Assembly (NCBI GenBank): GCA_934271735.1
Contig: CAKQSB010000002.1
Location: forward strand, 1-64,000
Source: an uncultured Clostridia bacterium
GTDB taxonomy: Bacteria > Bacillota > Clostridia > Christensenellales > Borkfalkiaceae
Length of the DNA: 64,000 nucleotides
Reading direction: 5' to 3'
A program made the translations under genes and the position numbers. This document shows positions 1 to 8,872 of this stretch, in pieces. Positions within the stretch are counted from its first letter, which is position 1. Each line of letters opens with the position of its first letter. A model generated the notes under the pieces. It saw nothing but the letters and a program-made list of their open reading frames with translations, did not search any database and was not told the DNA's origin.

Positions 1-184
1 GTTCTCTTTTCTTTTGTGCCGTTATTGAGGGGGCGAACTCGTTCGTCAATTTGCCGAAAGGCAAATTTTTGCCGTAGTCTCCCGCTTGCGGGAAACGGCA
101 ATCCCTGAAAGGCGCCGACCTGCGGCATTTTTTGTTTTCACGATTTTTTCCCAACTTGTTACTCTGTTAAAATAAAAAAAGAAT
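1..184. other. Hairpin-rich non-coding stretch at the left edge
   Basis: No convincing coding frame. On the plus strand several hairpins follow each other: CGAAC-TC-GTTCG at 34-45, an 8-bp stem with a GAAA tetraloop at 48-67 followed by a T run, a two-tier hairpin TGCCGT/ACGGCA at 70-100 enclosing TCCCGC/GCGGGA, and GCCG/CGGC at 114-126 followed by six T. The T runs fit plus-strand intrinsic terminators, so this is probably the 3' end of a plus-strand transcript from outside the window, either a gene's terminator region or the tail of a structured RNA. I could not match it to tmRNA, RNase P, SRP RNA or a known riboswitch. Confidence 0.4.
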
Positions 185-213
185 TCCCGCAAGTAACTAT
201 AAATCTTGCGAGA
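185..213 (-). terminator. Intrinsic terminator of the amidohydrolase gene
   Basis: An imperfect 9-bp stem (185-193 with 205-213) is followed on the minus strand by a long T run (A-rich plus strand at 173-180). It lies about 85 bp past the stop of the amidohydrolase gene. Confidence 0.6.
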
Positions 214-296
214 AAAAGAAATTGTTTTCTTTCGTTGTTTGTATTATATCACTTTACCGAAAACAAGTCAATCAAAACCGCCGCGAAAATTACAAA

Positions 297-1583
297 TTAA
301 ATAATGTATTTATCGAGTTCGCGCTTGATTTTTTTATTGATTTTATTTCTCGGGTTGTCGATAATTTTTCCCCTGACGATAACCGTTTTGATATTTTCGA
401 GTGCTTGCAGATTTTCCAAAGGATTTTCCGTCGTAAAAATCATATCGGCAGACTTTCCCTCCTCTATCGTTCCCGTTATAGCTCCTATGCCCGCCATTTC
501 CGCGCTCAAAGCCGTTGCCGAATACAAGGCGAATTTGTTTGAAACGCCTACGTATTTGTGGAAATAGCATAGTTCGCGCCAGAAATCGTACTGCGTGACC
601 CACGGGCAACCCACATCATTACCGAGAACGACCGGAATACCGTTTTCGATTGCCGTTTTCGCGCAGTCGACAATACCCTCGAATACGACGTTACCGTTAT
701 ACTGTTCCGTTTCGGAAGCGTTCGAAAGTGATCTGTCGAACAAAGCGTAAGGAATTGCGGGCGAAATAGTCGTACAAAGAAAAGCGCCCTTTTCTTTAAA
801 TAATTCGATAATCTCTTCGGACGGTTTCGCGCCGTGTTCGATTGAATCGACGCCGTTTTCAAGCGCAAGCTTTACGCCTGCGGGCGATTCAACATGCGCG
901 GAAACCTTATATCCGAGCTTATGCGCCTTATCGCAAACCTCTCTTACCATTTCGGCAGACATTTTAACTTCCCCGGGAACGCCTTTCTCTTTCGCGTCCA
1001 AAACACCGCCGGTTATCATAAGCTTAATCAGGTCGACGTTTTGCTCTCTGCATTTATCGACGTATTTTAAAGCCTCATCGATATTGTGCGCCGCAACGGC
1101 AACAGAACCCGCCATATGCCCGCCGGGGACGGATAAACCTTGATTCGAAGCTAAAATTCTCGGACCGACCTTACGTCCCGCTGCAATGTCGTCTCTTAAA
1201 CGCCCGTCGAAATCGGCAAGACCGCCTACGGTACGAATCGTCGTTACGCCACTTAAAAGTTCTTTTTTCGCAAAACCGCAAACAAGGTTATAAGCAATCG
1301 CGCGGGTTAATCCGCTACTCATAATTTTTTTAACGAGTTTTGCATTATCCCGTTGCTTTTTCTGCGGTTTTCCGTTACCCGCAAGATGAACGTGCATATT
1401 TATAAGCCCCGGCATAACGAATTTACCGCCTGCGTCCACGATTTTATAATCGTTCAGATTTGCGTCGCTCAGCTTTGGTAAGGCGGTAATTTTTCCGTCA
1501 TCGACAAGGATACAATACCCTTCGATAACTTCCATATCTTTCTTCCCGCTTAAAATTTTACAATTTGTAACGGCGTATTTCAT
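297..1583 (-). CDS. Metal-dependent amidohydrolase (imidazolonepropionase/prolidase-like)
   Basis: A 428-residue amidohydrolase-superfamily enzyme. The early metal site HVHLAGNG lies near residue 64 within PGLINMHVHLAG. Further candidate metal or catalytic positions are VSAHVES (His), SIEHG (His) and VVLGNDVG (Asp). The C-terminal TGTIEEGKSADMIF segment is the small beta-sandwich return typical of the family. Such enzymes hydrolyse amide or ring bonds, for example imidazolonepropionate or Xaa-Pro dipeptides; the exact substrate cannot be read from sequence. It is a cytosolic protein and appears to be a single-gene unit: pckA upstream has its own terminator, and another hairpin terminator follows this gene. 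The start is supported by a GGAGG-like site just upstream. Confidence 0.85.
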   Translation of the reverse strand: MKYAVTNCKILSGKKDMEVIEGYCILVDDGKITALPKLSDANLNDYKIVDAGGKFVMPGLINMHVHLAGNGKPQKKQRDNAKLVKKIMSSGLTRAIAYNLVCGFAKKELLSGVTTIRTVGGLADFDGRLRDDIAAGRKVGPRILASNQGLSVPGGHMAGSVAVAAHNIDEALKYVDKCREQNVDLIKLMITGGVLDAKEKGVPGEVKMSAEMVREVCDKAHKLGYKVSAHVESPAGVKLALENGVDSIEHGAKPSEEIIELFKEKGAFLCTTISPAIPYALFDRSLSNASETEQYNGNVVFEGIVDCAKTAIENGIPVVLGNDVGCPWVTQYDFWRELCYFHKYVGVSNKFALYSATALSAEMAGIGAITGTIEEGKSADMIFTTENPLENLQALENIKTVIVRGKIIDNPRNKINKKIKRELDKYII

Positions 1584-1630
1584 AAAACCCTCCGAAATAT
1601 CGGTTTACACAAATATTATTATAATTACAA

Positions 1631-1664
1631 AAAACGGGCTCGAGAAAATAATCGAACCCGTTTT
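1631..1664 (-). terminator. pckA intrinsic terminator
   Basis: A perfect 13-bp stem (1631-1643 with 1652-1664, arms AAAACGGGCTCGA and TCGAACCCGTTTT, one wobble) has an 8-nt loop and is followed by T residues on the minus strand. It separates pckA from the amidohydrolase gene. Confidence 0.85.
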
Positions 1665-1711
1665 GTTCAAAACTTTATCGGCTTAAATTCAAGCCGCTTA
1701 TTCAAGCGAAA

Positions 1712-3316
1712 TTAAATCTTAGGACCAGCCGTAACAAGAGCCTTTCCTGCCGCGTTACCTTCGTATTTCGCAAAGTTTTTGATAAATCTGCCGGCAAGAT
1801 CGACAGCCTTATCATTCCAGACTTTAGCGTCGGCATAAGTATCTCTCGGATCGAGAATAGCGGGATCTACACCCGGAAGAGCCGTAGGTACTTCGAAATC
1901 GAAATACGGAATCTTCTTCGTGGGAGCTTTATCGATTGCTCCGCTCAAAATAGCGTCGATAATTCCGCGGGTATCCTTAATGGAAATACGTTTACCGGTT
2001 CCGTTCCAACCGGTGTTTACAAGGTACGCCTTAGCTCCGCTCTTCTTCATCTTCTTAACGAGTTCTTCCGCATATTTGGTAGGATGAAGTTCAAGGAATG
2101 CCTGACCGAAGCAAGCCGAGAACGTGGGAGTGGGTTCGGTTATTCCGCGTTCCGTACCCGCAAGCTTAGCGGTAAATCCGGAAAGGAAATAATACTGAGT
2201 CTGCTCGGGCGTAAGAATGGAAACAGGAGGAAGAACGCCGAACGCGTCTGCCGAAAGGAAGATAACGCTCTTTGCGTCGGGAGCGGCGGAAACGGGACGA
2301 ACGATGTTCTTGATGTGGTCGATAGGATAAGAAACACGGGTATTTTCGGTTACGCTCTTATCTGTGAAATCGATTTTGCCGTCCTTATCGAGCGTGACGT
2401 TTTCCAAAAGCGCATCTCTTCTTATTGCGTTATAAATATCGGGTTCGGAGTCTTTATCGAGGTTGATAACCTTAGCGTAGCAACCGCCTTCGAAGTTGAA
2501 CACGCCGTTATCGTCCCAACCATGTTCGTCGTCGCCGATAAGAAGTCTCTTCGGGTCGGTCGAAAGGGTGGTTTTACCCGTTCCGGAAAGTCCGAAGAAA
2601 ATAGCGGTGTTCTTTCCGTTAAGATCGGTGTTGGCGGAACAGTGCATCGAAGCAATGCCTTTCAAAGGAAGGTAATAGTTCATCATCGAGAACATACCTT
2701 TCTTCATTTCGCCGCCGTACCAGGTGTTTACGATAATCTGTTCTCTGCTTGTTATATTGAACATAACCGCAGTTTCGGAGTTAAGACCGAGTTCTTTATA
2801 GTTTTCAACCTTTGCTTTGGATGCGTTGTATACGACAAAGTCGGGTTCAAAGTTTTCAAGCTCTTCCTTGGTGGGCTTAATAAACATATTCTCAACGAAG
2901 TGAGCCTGCCAAGCAACTTCGACTATGAAACGAATTGCCATACGAGTATCTTTATTTGCGCCGCAGAAAGCGTCGACAACATAAAGTTTCTTATTCGAAA
3001 GCTCTTTGACCGCAATTTCCTTAACCGCTTTCCAAGCTTCGATCGTGGCGGGATGATTATCGTTCTTGTATTCGTCCGAAGTCCACCAGACGGTGTCTTT
3101 GGAGTTATCGTCGACAACGATAAATTTATCTTTGGGCGAACGACCGGTGTAAATGCCCGTCATAACGTTTACCGCGCCGAGTTCACTTACCTGACCTTTT
3201 TCATATCCGGTGAGCGAAGGATCTGTTTCGGCTTTGAAAAGTTCTTCGTAAGAAGGATTGTGGATTACTTCTTTAACGCCTGTAATGCCATACTTAGTTA
3301 AATCGATTTTCTTCAT
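1712..3316 (-). CDS. pckA: Phosphoenolpyruvate carboxykinase (ATP)
   Basis: A 534-residue ATP-dependent PEP carboxykinase interconverting oxaloacetate + ATP and PEP + CO2 + ADP. The P-loop GLSGTGKTTLS, the metal-binding segment LLIGDDEHGW and TGRSPKDKF near the N-terminus are all present, and the length is normal for the bacterial ATP-type enzyme (about 530). In anaerobic gut Clostridia it usually runs toward oxaloacetate or balances glycolytic PEP. It is a single gene with a strong terminator downstream. The leader (3317-3520) carries a TATAAT-like -10 at 3432-3437 (minus strand) with a poor -35. The start is supported by a GCGAGG site upstream. Confidence 0.97.
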   Translation of the reverse strand: MKKIDLTKYGITGVKEVIHNPSYEELFKAETDPSLTGYEKGQVSELGAVNVMTGIYTGRSPKDKFIVVDDNSKDTVWWTSDEYKNDNHPATIEAWKAVKEIAVKELSNKKLYVVDAFCGANKDTRMAIRFIVEVAWQAHFVENMFIKPTKEELENFEPDFVVYNASKAKVENYKELGLNSETAVMFNITSREQIIVNTWYGGEMKKGMFSMMNYYLPLKGIASMHCSANTDLNGKNTAIFFGLSGTGKTTLSTDPKRLLIGDDEHGWDDNGVFNFEGGCYAKVINLDKDSEPDIYNAIRRDALLENVTLDKDGKIDFTDKSVTENTRVSYPIDHIKNIVRPVSAAPDAKSVIFLSADAFGVLPPVSILTPEQTQYYFLSGFTAKLAGTERGITEPTPTFSACFGQAFLELHPTKYAEELVKKMKKSGAKAYLVNTGWNGTGKRISIKDTRGIIDAILSGAIDKAPTKKIPYFDFEVPTALPGVDPAILDPRDTYADAKVWNDKAVDLAGRFIKNFAKYEGNAAGKALVTAGPKI

Positions 3317-3520
3317 TTATTCAACCTCGCTTTTACTTTTTCTTTTTTGTTAATTTATTGAGTGAAGAAGCCGAGAAAGAAATTTCTGCCGAAATATTCC
3401 GAATTTCTTTCCAACCTCCCCCAGTATCTTTATTATACACCGAATTTTTAAAAAAGGAAACCGTTTTAAGCCTCTTTGCAATATATTACAAATATTTCAT
3501 ACGATTAACAAATTTACAAA

Positions 3521-3559
3521 AAGCCGCGCTCGGACAAGTAATCGGTCCGAACACGGCTT
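3521..3559 (-). terminator. Terminator of the feo operon
   Basis: A long interrupted stem (AAGCCG, then CGGAC, paired with GTCCG and CGGCTT) follows the FeoB-associated gene and is followed by TTTTTG on the minus strand. Confidence 0.75.
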
Positions 3560-3569
3560 AAAGTTGTTT

Positions 3570-3779
3570 TTATTTGTTATTTTTGTCGTTTTCTTTATCG
3601 GTTTCTTTCTTTTCGCCTTTTTTTATGTGCATTTTATACGGACATTCCGAACAGTTTCTCCCGCAACCGCCGCACCCTCCGCAGCCTTTGCCGCTTCGGG
3701 CGTTTTTGATTGTAAAGAAAGTCGCGACCACTATAACCGCAGCGATAACGACGATGAGAATATAATCAAGAGGTTTCAT
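3570..3779 (-). CDS. FeoB-associated Cys-rich membrane protein
   Basis: A 69-residue protein with one N-terminal membrane segment (about residues 6-23) followed by a Cys/Gly cluster CGGCGGCGRNCSEC and a Lys/Glu-rich tail. This matches the small FeoB-associated proteins that follow feoB in many Firmicutes; the Cys cluster probably binds ferrous iron or an Fe-S unit near the transporter pore. The ATG overlaps the feoB stop by 4 bp (ATGA), so translation is probably coupled. A longer in-frame extension upstream lies inside feoB and was discarded. Confidence 0.85.
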   Translation of the reverse strand: MKPLDYILIVVIAAVIVVATFFTIKNARSGKGCGGCGGCGRNCSECPYKMHIKKGEKKETDKENDKNNK

Positions 3780-5785
3780 ACAAACAAACAACCTATCTGA
3801 TATACGATAAAGCTCATCACATACGCCACGGCGCACTGTTGAAATACGACGAGAAGCGTTGACCAGAATGATCCGAATTCTTTTCGGATTGTGGAAATCG
3901 TCGCAACGCACGGCGTGTAAAGAAGCGTAAAGACAAGAAAACTTATTGCCGAAAGAGGCGTAAACATCGTCGGTAAAAGCGAAGAAAGCGTTTCCGCGCT
4001 CGTCCCGCAAAGAACAGCTAATGTCGACACAACCGCTTCTTTTGCGGTGAATCCCGAAACAAGAGCCGTCGCAACGCGCCAGTCGCCGAATCCGAGAGGA
4101 CGGAAGATAACCGCAATCGCTCTGCCGATATAGGCAAGCAGACTGACCGAACTGTCCGTTACGAAATTCAGTTTATAATCGAAACTTTGCAAAAACCATA
4201 TAATAACCGTCGCAAGCAAAATTACCGTAAATGCGCGGGATAAAAAGTCTTTCGCTTTTTCCCAAAGCAACAAAGCAACGCTCTTTGCAGACGGAAAACG
4301 GTAATTTGGAAGCTCCATAACAAACGGTACGGGCTGACCTTTAAAAGCCGTTGATTTTAATATGAACGCAACCAGAACGGCAAGCAAAACGCCGAAAAGA
4401 TACAATCCCATCATAACGAACGCTCCGTATTTCGGGAAAAAGGCTTGCGTAAATACGGCATAAATAGCGATTTTTGCCGAACAGCTCATATACGGCGTTA
4501 GCAAAATCGTCATTTTTCTGTCTCTGTCTGAGGAAACCGTTCTTGTTGCCATAACGGCGGGCACCGAACATCCGAAACCCATAAGCATCGGGACAAAACT
4601 TCTGCCCGATAAGCCGAGTTTTCTCAGAGGTTTATCCATTACGAACGCAACTCTTGCCATATAACCCGTATCTTCGAGAATAGACAAAAAGAAAAACAAG
4701 GTTACGACTATCGGAAGGAACGATAAAACGCTGCCCACGCCCGCGAAAATACCGTCGATGATAAGGCTGTGTATAACGGGGTTAAGCCCGTAAGCCGTAA
4801 GAGCTTTGTCCACAACGTCCGAAAGCGACGTAATACCGAGTTCTAGCAAATCCGCAAGAAATTTCCCGATAACGTTGAATGTCAGGAAAAACGTTAGAAA
4901 AAGTATACCGAGGAAAACAGGCACCGCTGTATATTTTCCCGTTAAAACCTTATCGATTTTAATCGACCTTGTATGTCCTTTACTCTCGTGACATTTAACC
5001 ACCGAACCGTCGACAACGCTTTCGATAAACGAATAACGCATATCCGCAAGAGCCGCGTTTCTGTCCAATCCGGATTCGTCTTCCATCTGAACGATACAGT
5101 GTTCAATAAGTTCGCGTTCGTTGGTATCAAGACCTAATTTATCCGCTATTTTATCATCGCCTTCGATAAGTTTTGCCGTACAAAATCTCGGAGGAACGCT
5201 TATTCTTTCGGCGTGGTCTTCGATAAGGTGAGCTATTGCGTGAATACAACGATGCACCGGAGATTCTTCGGCGCAAAAATCATATTTACCGGGGAGAGTA
5301 CGCGTTTTTGCCGTTTCGATAGCTTTATCGATAAGTTCGGAAACGCCTTCTCCTTTCGCCGCGCTTATCGGAATAACAGGAACCCCCAAAGCATCGCTCA
5401 TCTTTTTTATATCGATACTTCCGCCGTTATCTCTTACCTCATCCATCATATTCAATGCAATAACGGTAGGAACTCTCAATTCGAGAAGCTGAAGCGTAAG
5501 GTATAAGTTTCTTTCGATATTTGTCGCGTCGACAATGTTTATTATCCCGTCGGGTTTTTCGTTAATGATGAAATCTCTCGTTACGATTTCTTCCTGTGTG
5601 TAAGGACGAAGCGAATAAATACCCGGCAAATCCACAACCGAAACAGACTTCTGCCCTTTGATTTCGCCGATTTTTCTGTCAACGGTTACACCCGGGAAAT
5701 TGCCGACGTGCTGGTTGGATCCGGTTAAAGCGTTGAACAGAGTCGTTTTTCCGCAGTTCTGATTTCCCGCAAGCGCAAAAATCAT
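3776..5785 (-). CDS. feoB: Ferrous iron transporter B
   Basis: A 669-residue polytopic membrane protein that takes up Fe(II). It has an N-terminal G domain with GNQNCGKTTLFN (G1), DLPGIYSL (G3) and NMMD (G4), then a helical linker, then two Gate repeats (around GFGCSVPAVMATR and LYTPCVATISTIRKEFG, each with the conserved Cys) and about nine or more membrane helices. The start is taken at 5785 because GGAGGTGG precedes it and the ATG overlaps the feoA stop (ATGA); a longer frame adds 53 residues without family similarity. It lies second in a feoA-feoB-FeoB-associated operon. Confidence 0.96.
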   Translation of the reverse strand: MIFALAGNQNCGKTTLFNALTGSNQHVGNFPGVTVDRKIGEIKGQKSVSVVDLPGIYSLRPYTQEEIVTRDFIINEKPDGIINIVDATNIERNLYLTLQLLELRVPTVIALNMMDEVRDNGGSIDIKKMSDALGVPVIPISAAKGEGVSELIDKAIETAKTRTLPGKYDFCAEESPVHRCIHAIAHLIEDHAERISVPPRFCTAKLIEGDDKIADKLGLDTNERELIEHCIVQMEDESGLDRNAALADMRYSFIESVVDGSVVKCHESKGHTRSIKIDKVLTGKYTAVPVFLGILFLTFFLTFNVIGKFLADLLELGITSLSDVVDKALTAYGLNPVIHSLIIDGIFAGVGSVLSFLPIVVTLFFFLSILEDTGYMARVAFVMDKPLRKLGLSGRSFVPMLMGFGCSVPAVMATRTVSSDRDRKMTILLTPYMSCSAKIAIYAVFTQAFFPKYGAFVMMGLYLFGVLLAVLVAFILKSTAFKGQPVPFVMELPNYRFPSAKSVALLLWEKAKDFLSRAFTVILLATVIIWFLQSFDYKLNFVTDSSVSLLAYIGRAIAVIFRPLGFGDWRVATALVSGFTAKEAVVSTLAVLCGTSAETLSSLLPTMFTPLSAISFLVFTLLYTPCVATISTIRKEFGSFWSTLLVVFQQCAVAYVMSFIVYQIGCLFV

Positions 5786-6015
5786 TTTTCCACCTCCGCG
5801 GAAACCTCTATTTTCTGGGCTTCTTCTTTTCTTATGGTAAGCTCGTAGCCGCGCACATGAATTTCTATCGGATCTCCCATAGGAGCGACTTTTTGCAATG
5901 TAACTCTTGTTTTCGGAATAAGTCCCATATCGAGAAGCCTGCAACGGAGCGCGCCGTCGCCGTTTACGGCGGTGATTTTCGCCGACTGCCCGACAGCCAA
6001 ATTATCCAAAGTCAT
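5782..6015 (-). CDS. feoA: Ferrous iron transport protein A
   Basis: A 77-residue SH3-like protein of usual FeoA length with the family pattern L-x-x-MGL-x-x-x-x-x-x-V-x-L near its middle and a C-terminal VRGYELTIRKEEAQKI segment. It acts in the cytoplasm with FeoB's G domain. It is the first gene of the operon and its stop overlaps feoB. A clean sigma-A promoter lies just upstream; I saw no convincing Fur or DtxR operator there. Confidence 0.93.
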   Translation of the reverse strand: MTLDNLAVGQSAKITAVNGDGALRCRLLDMGLIPKTRVTLQKVAPMGDPIEIHVRGYELTIRKEEAQKIEVSAEVEK

Positions 6016-6044
6016 AAAATAATTTCCTTTAAAAAATTATTTCT

Positions 6045-6073
6045 ATTATATTCTTTTCAAAACGATTAGTCAA
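6045..6073 (-). promoter_or_regulatory. Sigma-A promoter of feoAB
   Basis: Minus strand: TTGACT (6068-6073), 17-bp spacer, TATAAT (6045-6050), about 30 bp upstream of the feoA ATG. Confidence 0.8.
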
Positions 6074-6089
6074 TTATTTTCTATATCAA

Positions 6090-6124
6090 AAAGCCGGGAG
6101 CAAAAGAAATACGCGCCCGGCTTT
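6090..6124 (-). terminator. gyrA terminator
   Basis: A 9-bp stem AAAGCCGGG/CCCGGCTTT (6090-6098 with 6116-6124) followed by T residues on the minus strand, 22 bp after the gyrA stop. Confidence 0.85.
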
Positions 6125-6145
6125 CGTTTTTTATATTATTTCGGA

Positions 6146-8854
6146 TTATTCTTCGCCGTCACCCGAAGTTTCGGTTTCAGCGCCTTCTGCGGAAACTTCT
6201 CCGTCTGCGTTTTCATCGCCCTCTTCCCCTTCGGGAAGTTCTTCTTCGTCCTCGTGAGGAGTTATGGCGATAGTGGAAATCTGCGCTCCGTCAAGCCTCA
6301 TAACTTTAACGCCCTGAGTATCTCTGCCGATAAGCGAAATCTCGTTTACGCTCGTTCTGATAGCTATGCCCGTGTCGGAAATCATCATTATGTCTTCACC
6401 CTCGCGAACAGGCTTGATTCCTACGAGATAACCGGTTTTTTCGTTGAATTGTCCCGCTTTGATACCTTTACCCGCTCTGAACTGAAGCCTGAATTCGTCC
6501 ACGCTGCAACGCTTGCCGTAACCGTTCGAAGAAACGGTAATAACTGTGTCGTCGGGTTTGACTACGGACATATCGATAACGTAATCGCCTTCGGAAAGAA
6601 CGATGGATTTAACGCCCTGCGTTCCTCTGCCCATCTTTCTTACGTCTTTTTCGCTGAATCTTATGCACTTACCTTCGTGCGTACCGATAAGAACTTCGTC
6701 GTCGCCGGTCGTAAGCTGAACGGAAATAAGTTCGTCGCCCTCTACAAGGCTTATCGCTATCTTACCGCTCTTTCTTATCGAATTGAACTCGGACATCGCC
6801 GTCTTTTTAATGAGACCGAACTTGGTCGCCATCATAATGTAGCCGCCGTCGTCGGCAGAATCCGCATTTTCCGCGTTATCAGTCGTGTTTTCGACCTCGT
6901 TTTCGGTTATCGCCTGTTCCACGGCTTCGTTATCGGTAACGACTTCATTGCCGTTCTCGTCGATTTCGGTTTCGAGTTCTTCGCCGACGATTTCCTTTCT
7001 CGGAATAACCGCCGTTATTCTCTCGCCGTTGTCCACCTGAATAAGGTTAACGATCGCTCTGCCCCTCGTCGCCCCCTTGGACGCTTCGGGAACTTCGTAA
7101 GCTTTTATGCGATACACTTTACCGAGCGAGCTGAAGAACAGCAAATCGTCGTGCGTGGAGCAAACGAACATATTTTCGACGAAATCGTCATCCTTTGTCT
7201 TATGCGCGGTAACGCCTTTTCCGCCGCGACGCTGAGCTTTGCACTCTTTCATCGCGATTCTCTTTACATAACCCGTGTGAGTCATGGAAATAACGACGTC
7301 CTCTCTTTCGATCAGATCGGCTTCGCCGATATCCGCGTAATCGGTGGAAATTTCGGTTTTTCTCGGCGTGGGATATCTGTTTTTGATATCTTCGAGATCG
7401 TTTCTTACGATCGCTCTCACTCTTTCGGGCTTCTGAAGAATATCTTCGAGATCGGCTATCGTGGCTTCAAGCTGACGAAGTTCTTCGTTGAGCTTGTCCA
7501 CTTCCATAGAAGTAAGTCTCTGAAGTCTCATTTCGAGGATTGCCGTACACTGTTTGTCGTCGAGAAGAAATGCGTCTTTAAGTTGTGCGGTCGCTTCGTC
7601 CTTATCTTTACTTCTCTTGATTATCGCGATAACCTCGTCGATATTGGCAAGGGCGATAACGAGACCTTTTACGATATGTTCTCTTTCTCTCGTTCTCGCT
7701 AAGTCATATCTCGTACGTCTTTCGATAACGTCGATCTGGTGATCTACGAAATATGTGAGTATTTCTTTGATGTTAAGAATCTTCGGGTCTGTTCCGACGA
7801 GCGCAAGCAAAATTATACCGTCCGAAACCTGCAAGTTAGTCTGTTTGTACAAAGAATTAAGAACAACCTGCGCATTGGCGTCCTTTTTGATTTCGATAAC
7901 GATTCTCATTCCGTGTCTGTCGGATTCGTCGTTAATATTCGAAATACCTTCGAGACGTTTGTTCTTAACGTAGTCTGCAATGGTTTCGATAAGTTTCTGC
8001 TTGTTGACCTGATAAGGAAGTTCGGTAACGATTATTCTCTGCCTCGTCCCGTTGTTAAAATCCTCGATTTCGCATTTCGCGCGAAGAATAATGCTTCCTC
8101 TGCCCGTTCTGTAAGCGTTTCTGATACCGCTTCTGCCCATAATGATTCCGCCTGTCGGAAAATCGGGCGCCGGAATATATTTTAAAAGATCGTCGACCGT
8201 GATTTCGGGGTTATCGATTACGGCAATCGCGCCGTCGATAGCTTCGCCGAGGTTGTGCGGAGGAATATTTGTCGCCATACCTACAGCGATACCGTCCGCA
8301 CCGTTTACGAGAAGGTTCGGGTATCTCGCGGGCAAAACGACGGGCTGCATTCTCGTATCGTCGAAGTTCGGATAGAAGTCTACAGTCTCTTTATCGATTT
8401 CGCGAAGCATTTCGAGAGCCATTTTGCTCATTCTCGCTTCCGTGTACCTGTACGCCGCGGCGGGGTCGCCATCGACCGAACCGAAGTTTCCGTGGCCGTC
8501 TACAAGCGGAACGTTAATCGAAAAGTCCTGCGCGAGACGAACCAAAGCGTCGTAAACCGAACTGTCGCCGTGGGGGTGGTATTTACCGAGAACGTCACCG
8601 ACGATGGTCGCGCACTTTTTGTAAGGCTTATCGGGCGTTAAACCGAGTTCGTTCATAGAATAAAGAATTCTTCTGTGAACGGGCTTTAAGCCGTCTCTTA
8701 CGTCGGGAATCGCTCTCGAACGGTTTACGCACATCGCATAGTCGATAAAGCTTTGCTTTAATTCTTTATCGACTTCGATATCGATAATTTTTGTCATATC
8801 AAGCGTACGTTTAAATTCATCCGTAAGCGCCTGGTCGAATTCTTTCTTAGCCAT
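6146..8854 (-). CDS. gyrA: DNA gyrase subunit A
   Basis: A 902-residue breakage-reunion subunit of gyrase. The catalytic Tyr is about residue 137 (AAAYRYTE). The quinolone-determining region reads HPHGDSSVYD (95-102 region), with Ser and Asp at the usual resistance positions, so the susceptible type. The GyrA box QRRGGKG lies at 541-547, which separates it from ParC. Two unusual features: a highly acidic low-complexity insertion of about 50 residues (roughly 622-670) inside the C-terminal beta-pinwheel, and an acidic tail of about 35 residues. It lies 18 bp downstream of gyrB, in one operon. Confidence 0.98.
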   Translation of the reverse strand: MAKKEFDQALTDEFKRTLDMTKIIDIEVDKELKQSFIDYAMCVNRSRAIPDVRDGLKPVHRRILYSMNELGLTPDKPYKKCATIVGDVLGKYHPHGDSSVYDALVRLAQDFSINVPLVDGHGNFGSVDGDPAAAYRYTEARMSKMALEMLREIDKETVDFYPNFDDTRMQPVVLPARYPNLLVNGADGIAVGMATNIPPHNLGEAIDGAIAVIDNPEITVDDLLKYIPAPDFPTGGIIMGRSGIRNAYRTGRGSIILRAKCEIEDFNNGTRQRIIVTELPYQVNKQKLIETIADYVKNKRLEGISNINDESDRHGMRIVIEIKKDANAQVVLNSLYKQTNLQVSDGIILLALVGTDPKILNIKEILTYFVDHQIDVIERRTRYDLARTREREHIVKGLVIALANIDEVIAIIKRSKDKDEATAQLKDAFLLDDKQCTAILEMRLQRLTSMEVDKLNEELRQLEATIADLEDILQKPERVRAIVRNDLEDIKNRYPTPRKTEISTDYADIGEADLIEREDVVISMTHTGYVKRIAMKECKAQRRGGKGVTAHKTKDDDFVENMFVCSTHDDLLFFSSLGKVYRIKAYEVPEASKGATRGRAIVNLIQVDNGERITAVIPRKEIVGEELETEIDENGNEVVTDNEAVEQAITENEVENTTDNAENADSADDGGYIMMATKFGLIKKTAMSEFNSIRKSGKIAISLVEGDELISVQLTTGDDEVLIGTHEGKCIRFSEKDVRKMGRGTQGVKSIVLSEGDYVIDMSVVKPDDTVITVSSNGYGKRCSVDEFRLQFRAGKGIKAGQFNEKTGYLVGIKPVREGEDIMMISDTGIAIRTSVNEISLIGRDTQGVKVMRLDGAQISTIAITPHEDEEELPEGEEGDENADGEVSAEGAETETSGDGEE

Positions 8855-8872
8855 TTTTTCTTATCCTCCTCA

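Noticed and set aside
2084..3301. Plus-strand open frame of 405 codons opposite pckA
   Set aside because: Antisense shadow of a clear PEP carboxykinase gene; no motif and no initiation signal.
6016..6090. Possible Fur operator upstream of feoA
   Set aside because: The region is AT-rich but lacks a convincing inverted repeat of the Fur or DtxR kind.
6254..7702. Long plus-strand open frame (482 codons) opposite gyrA
   Set aside because: It is the antisense shadow of gyrA; its composition mirrors gyrA codons and it has no ribosome site or family motif.
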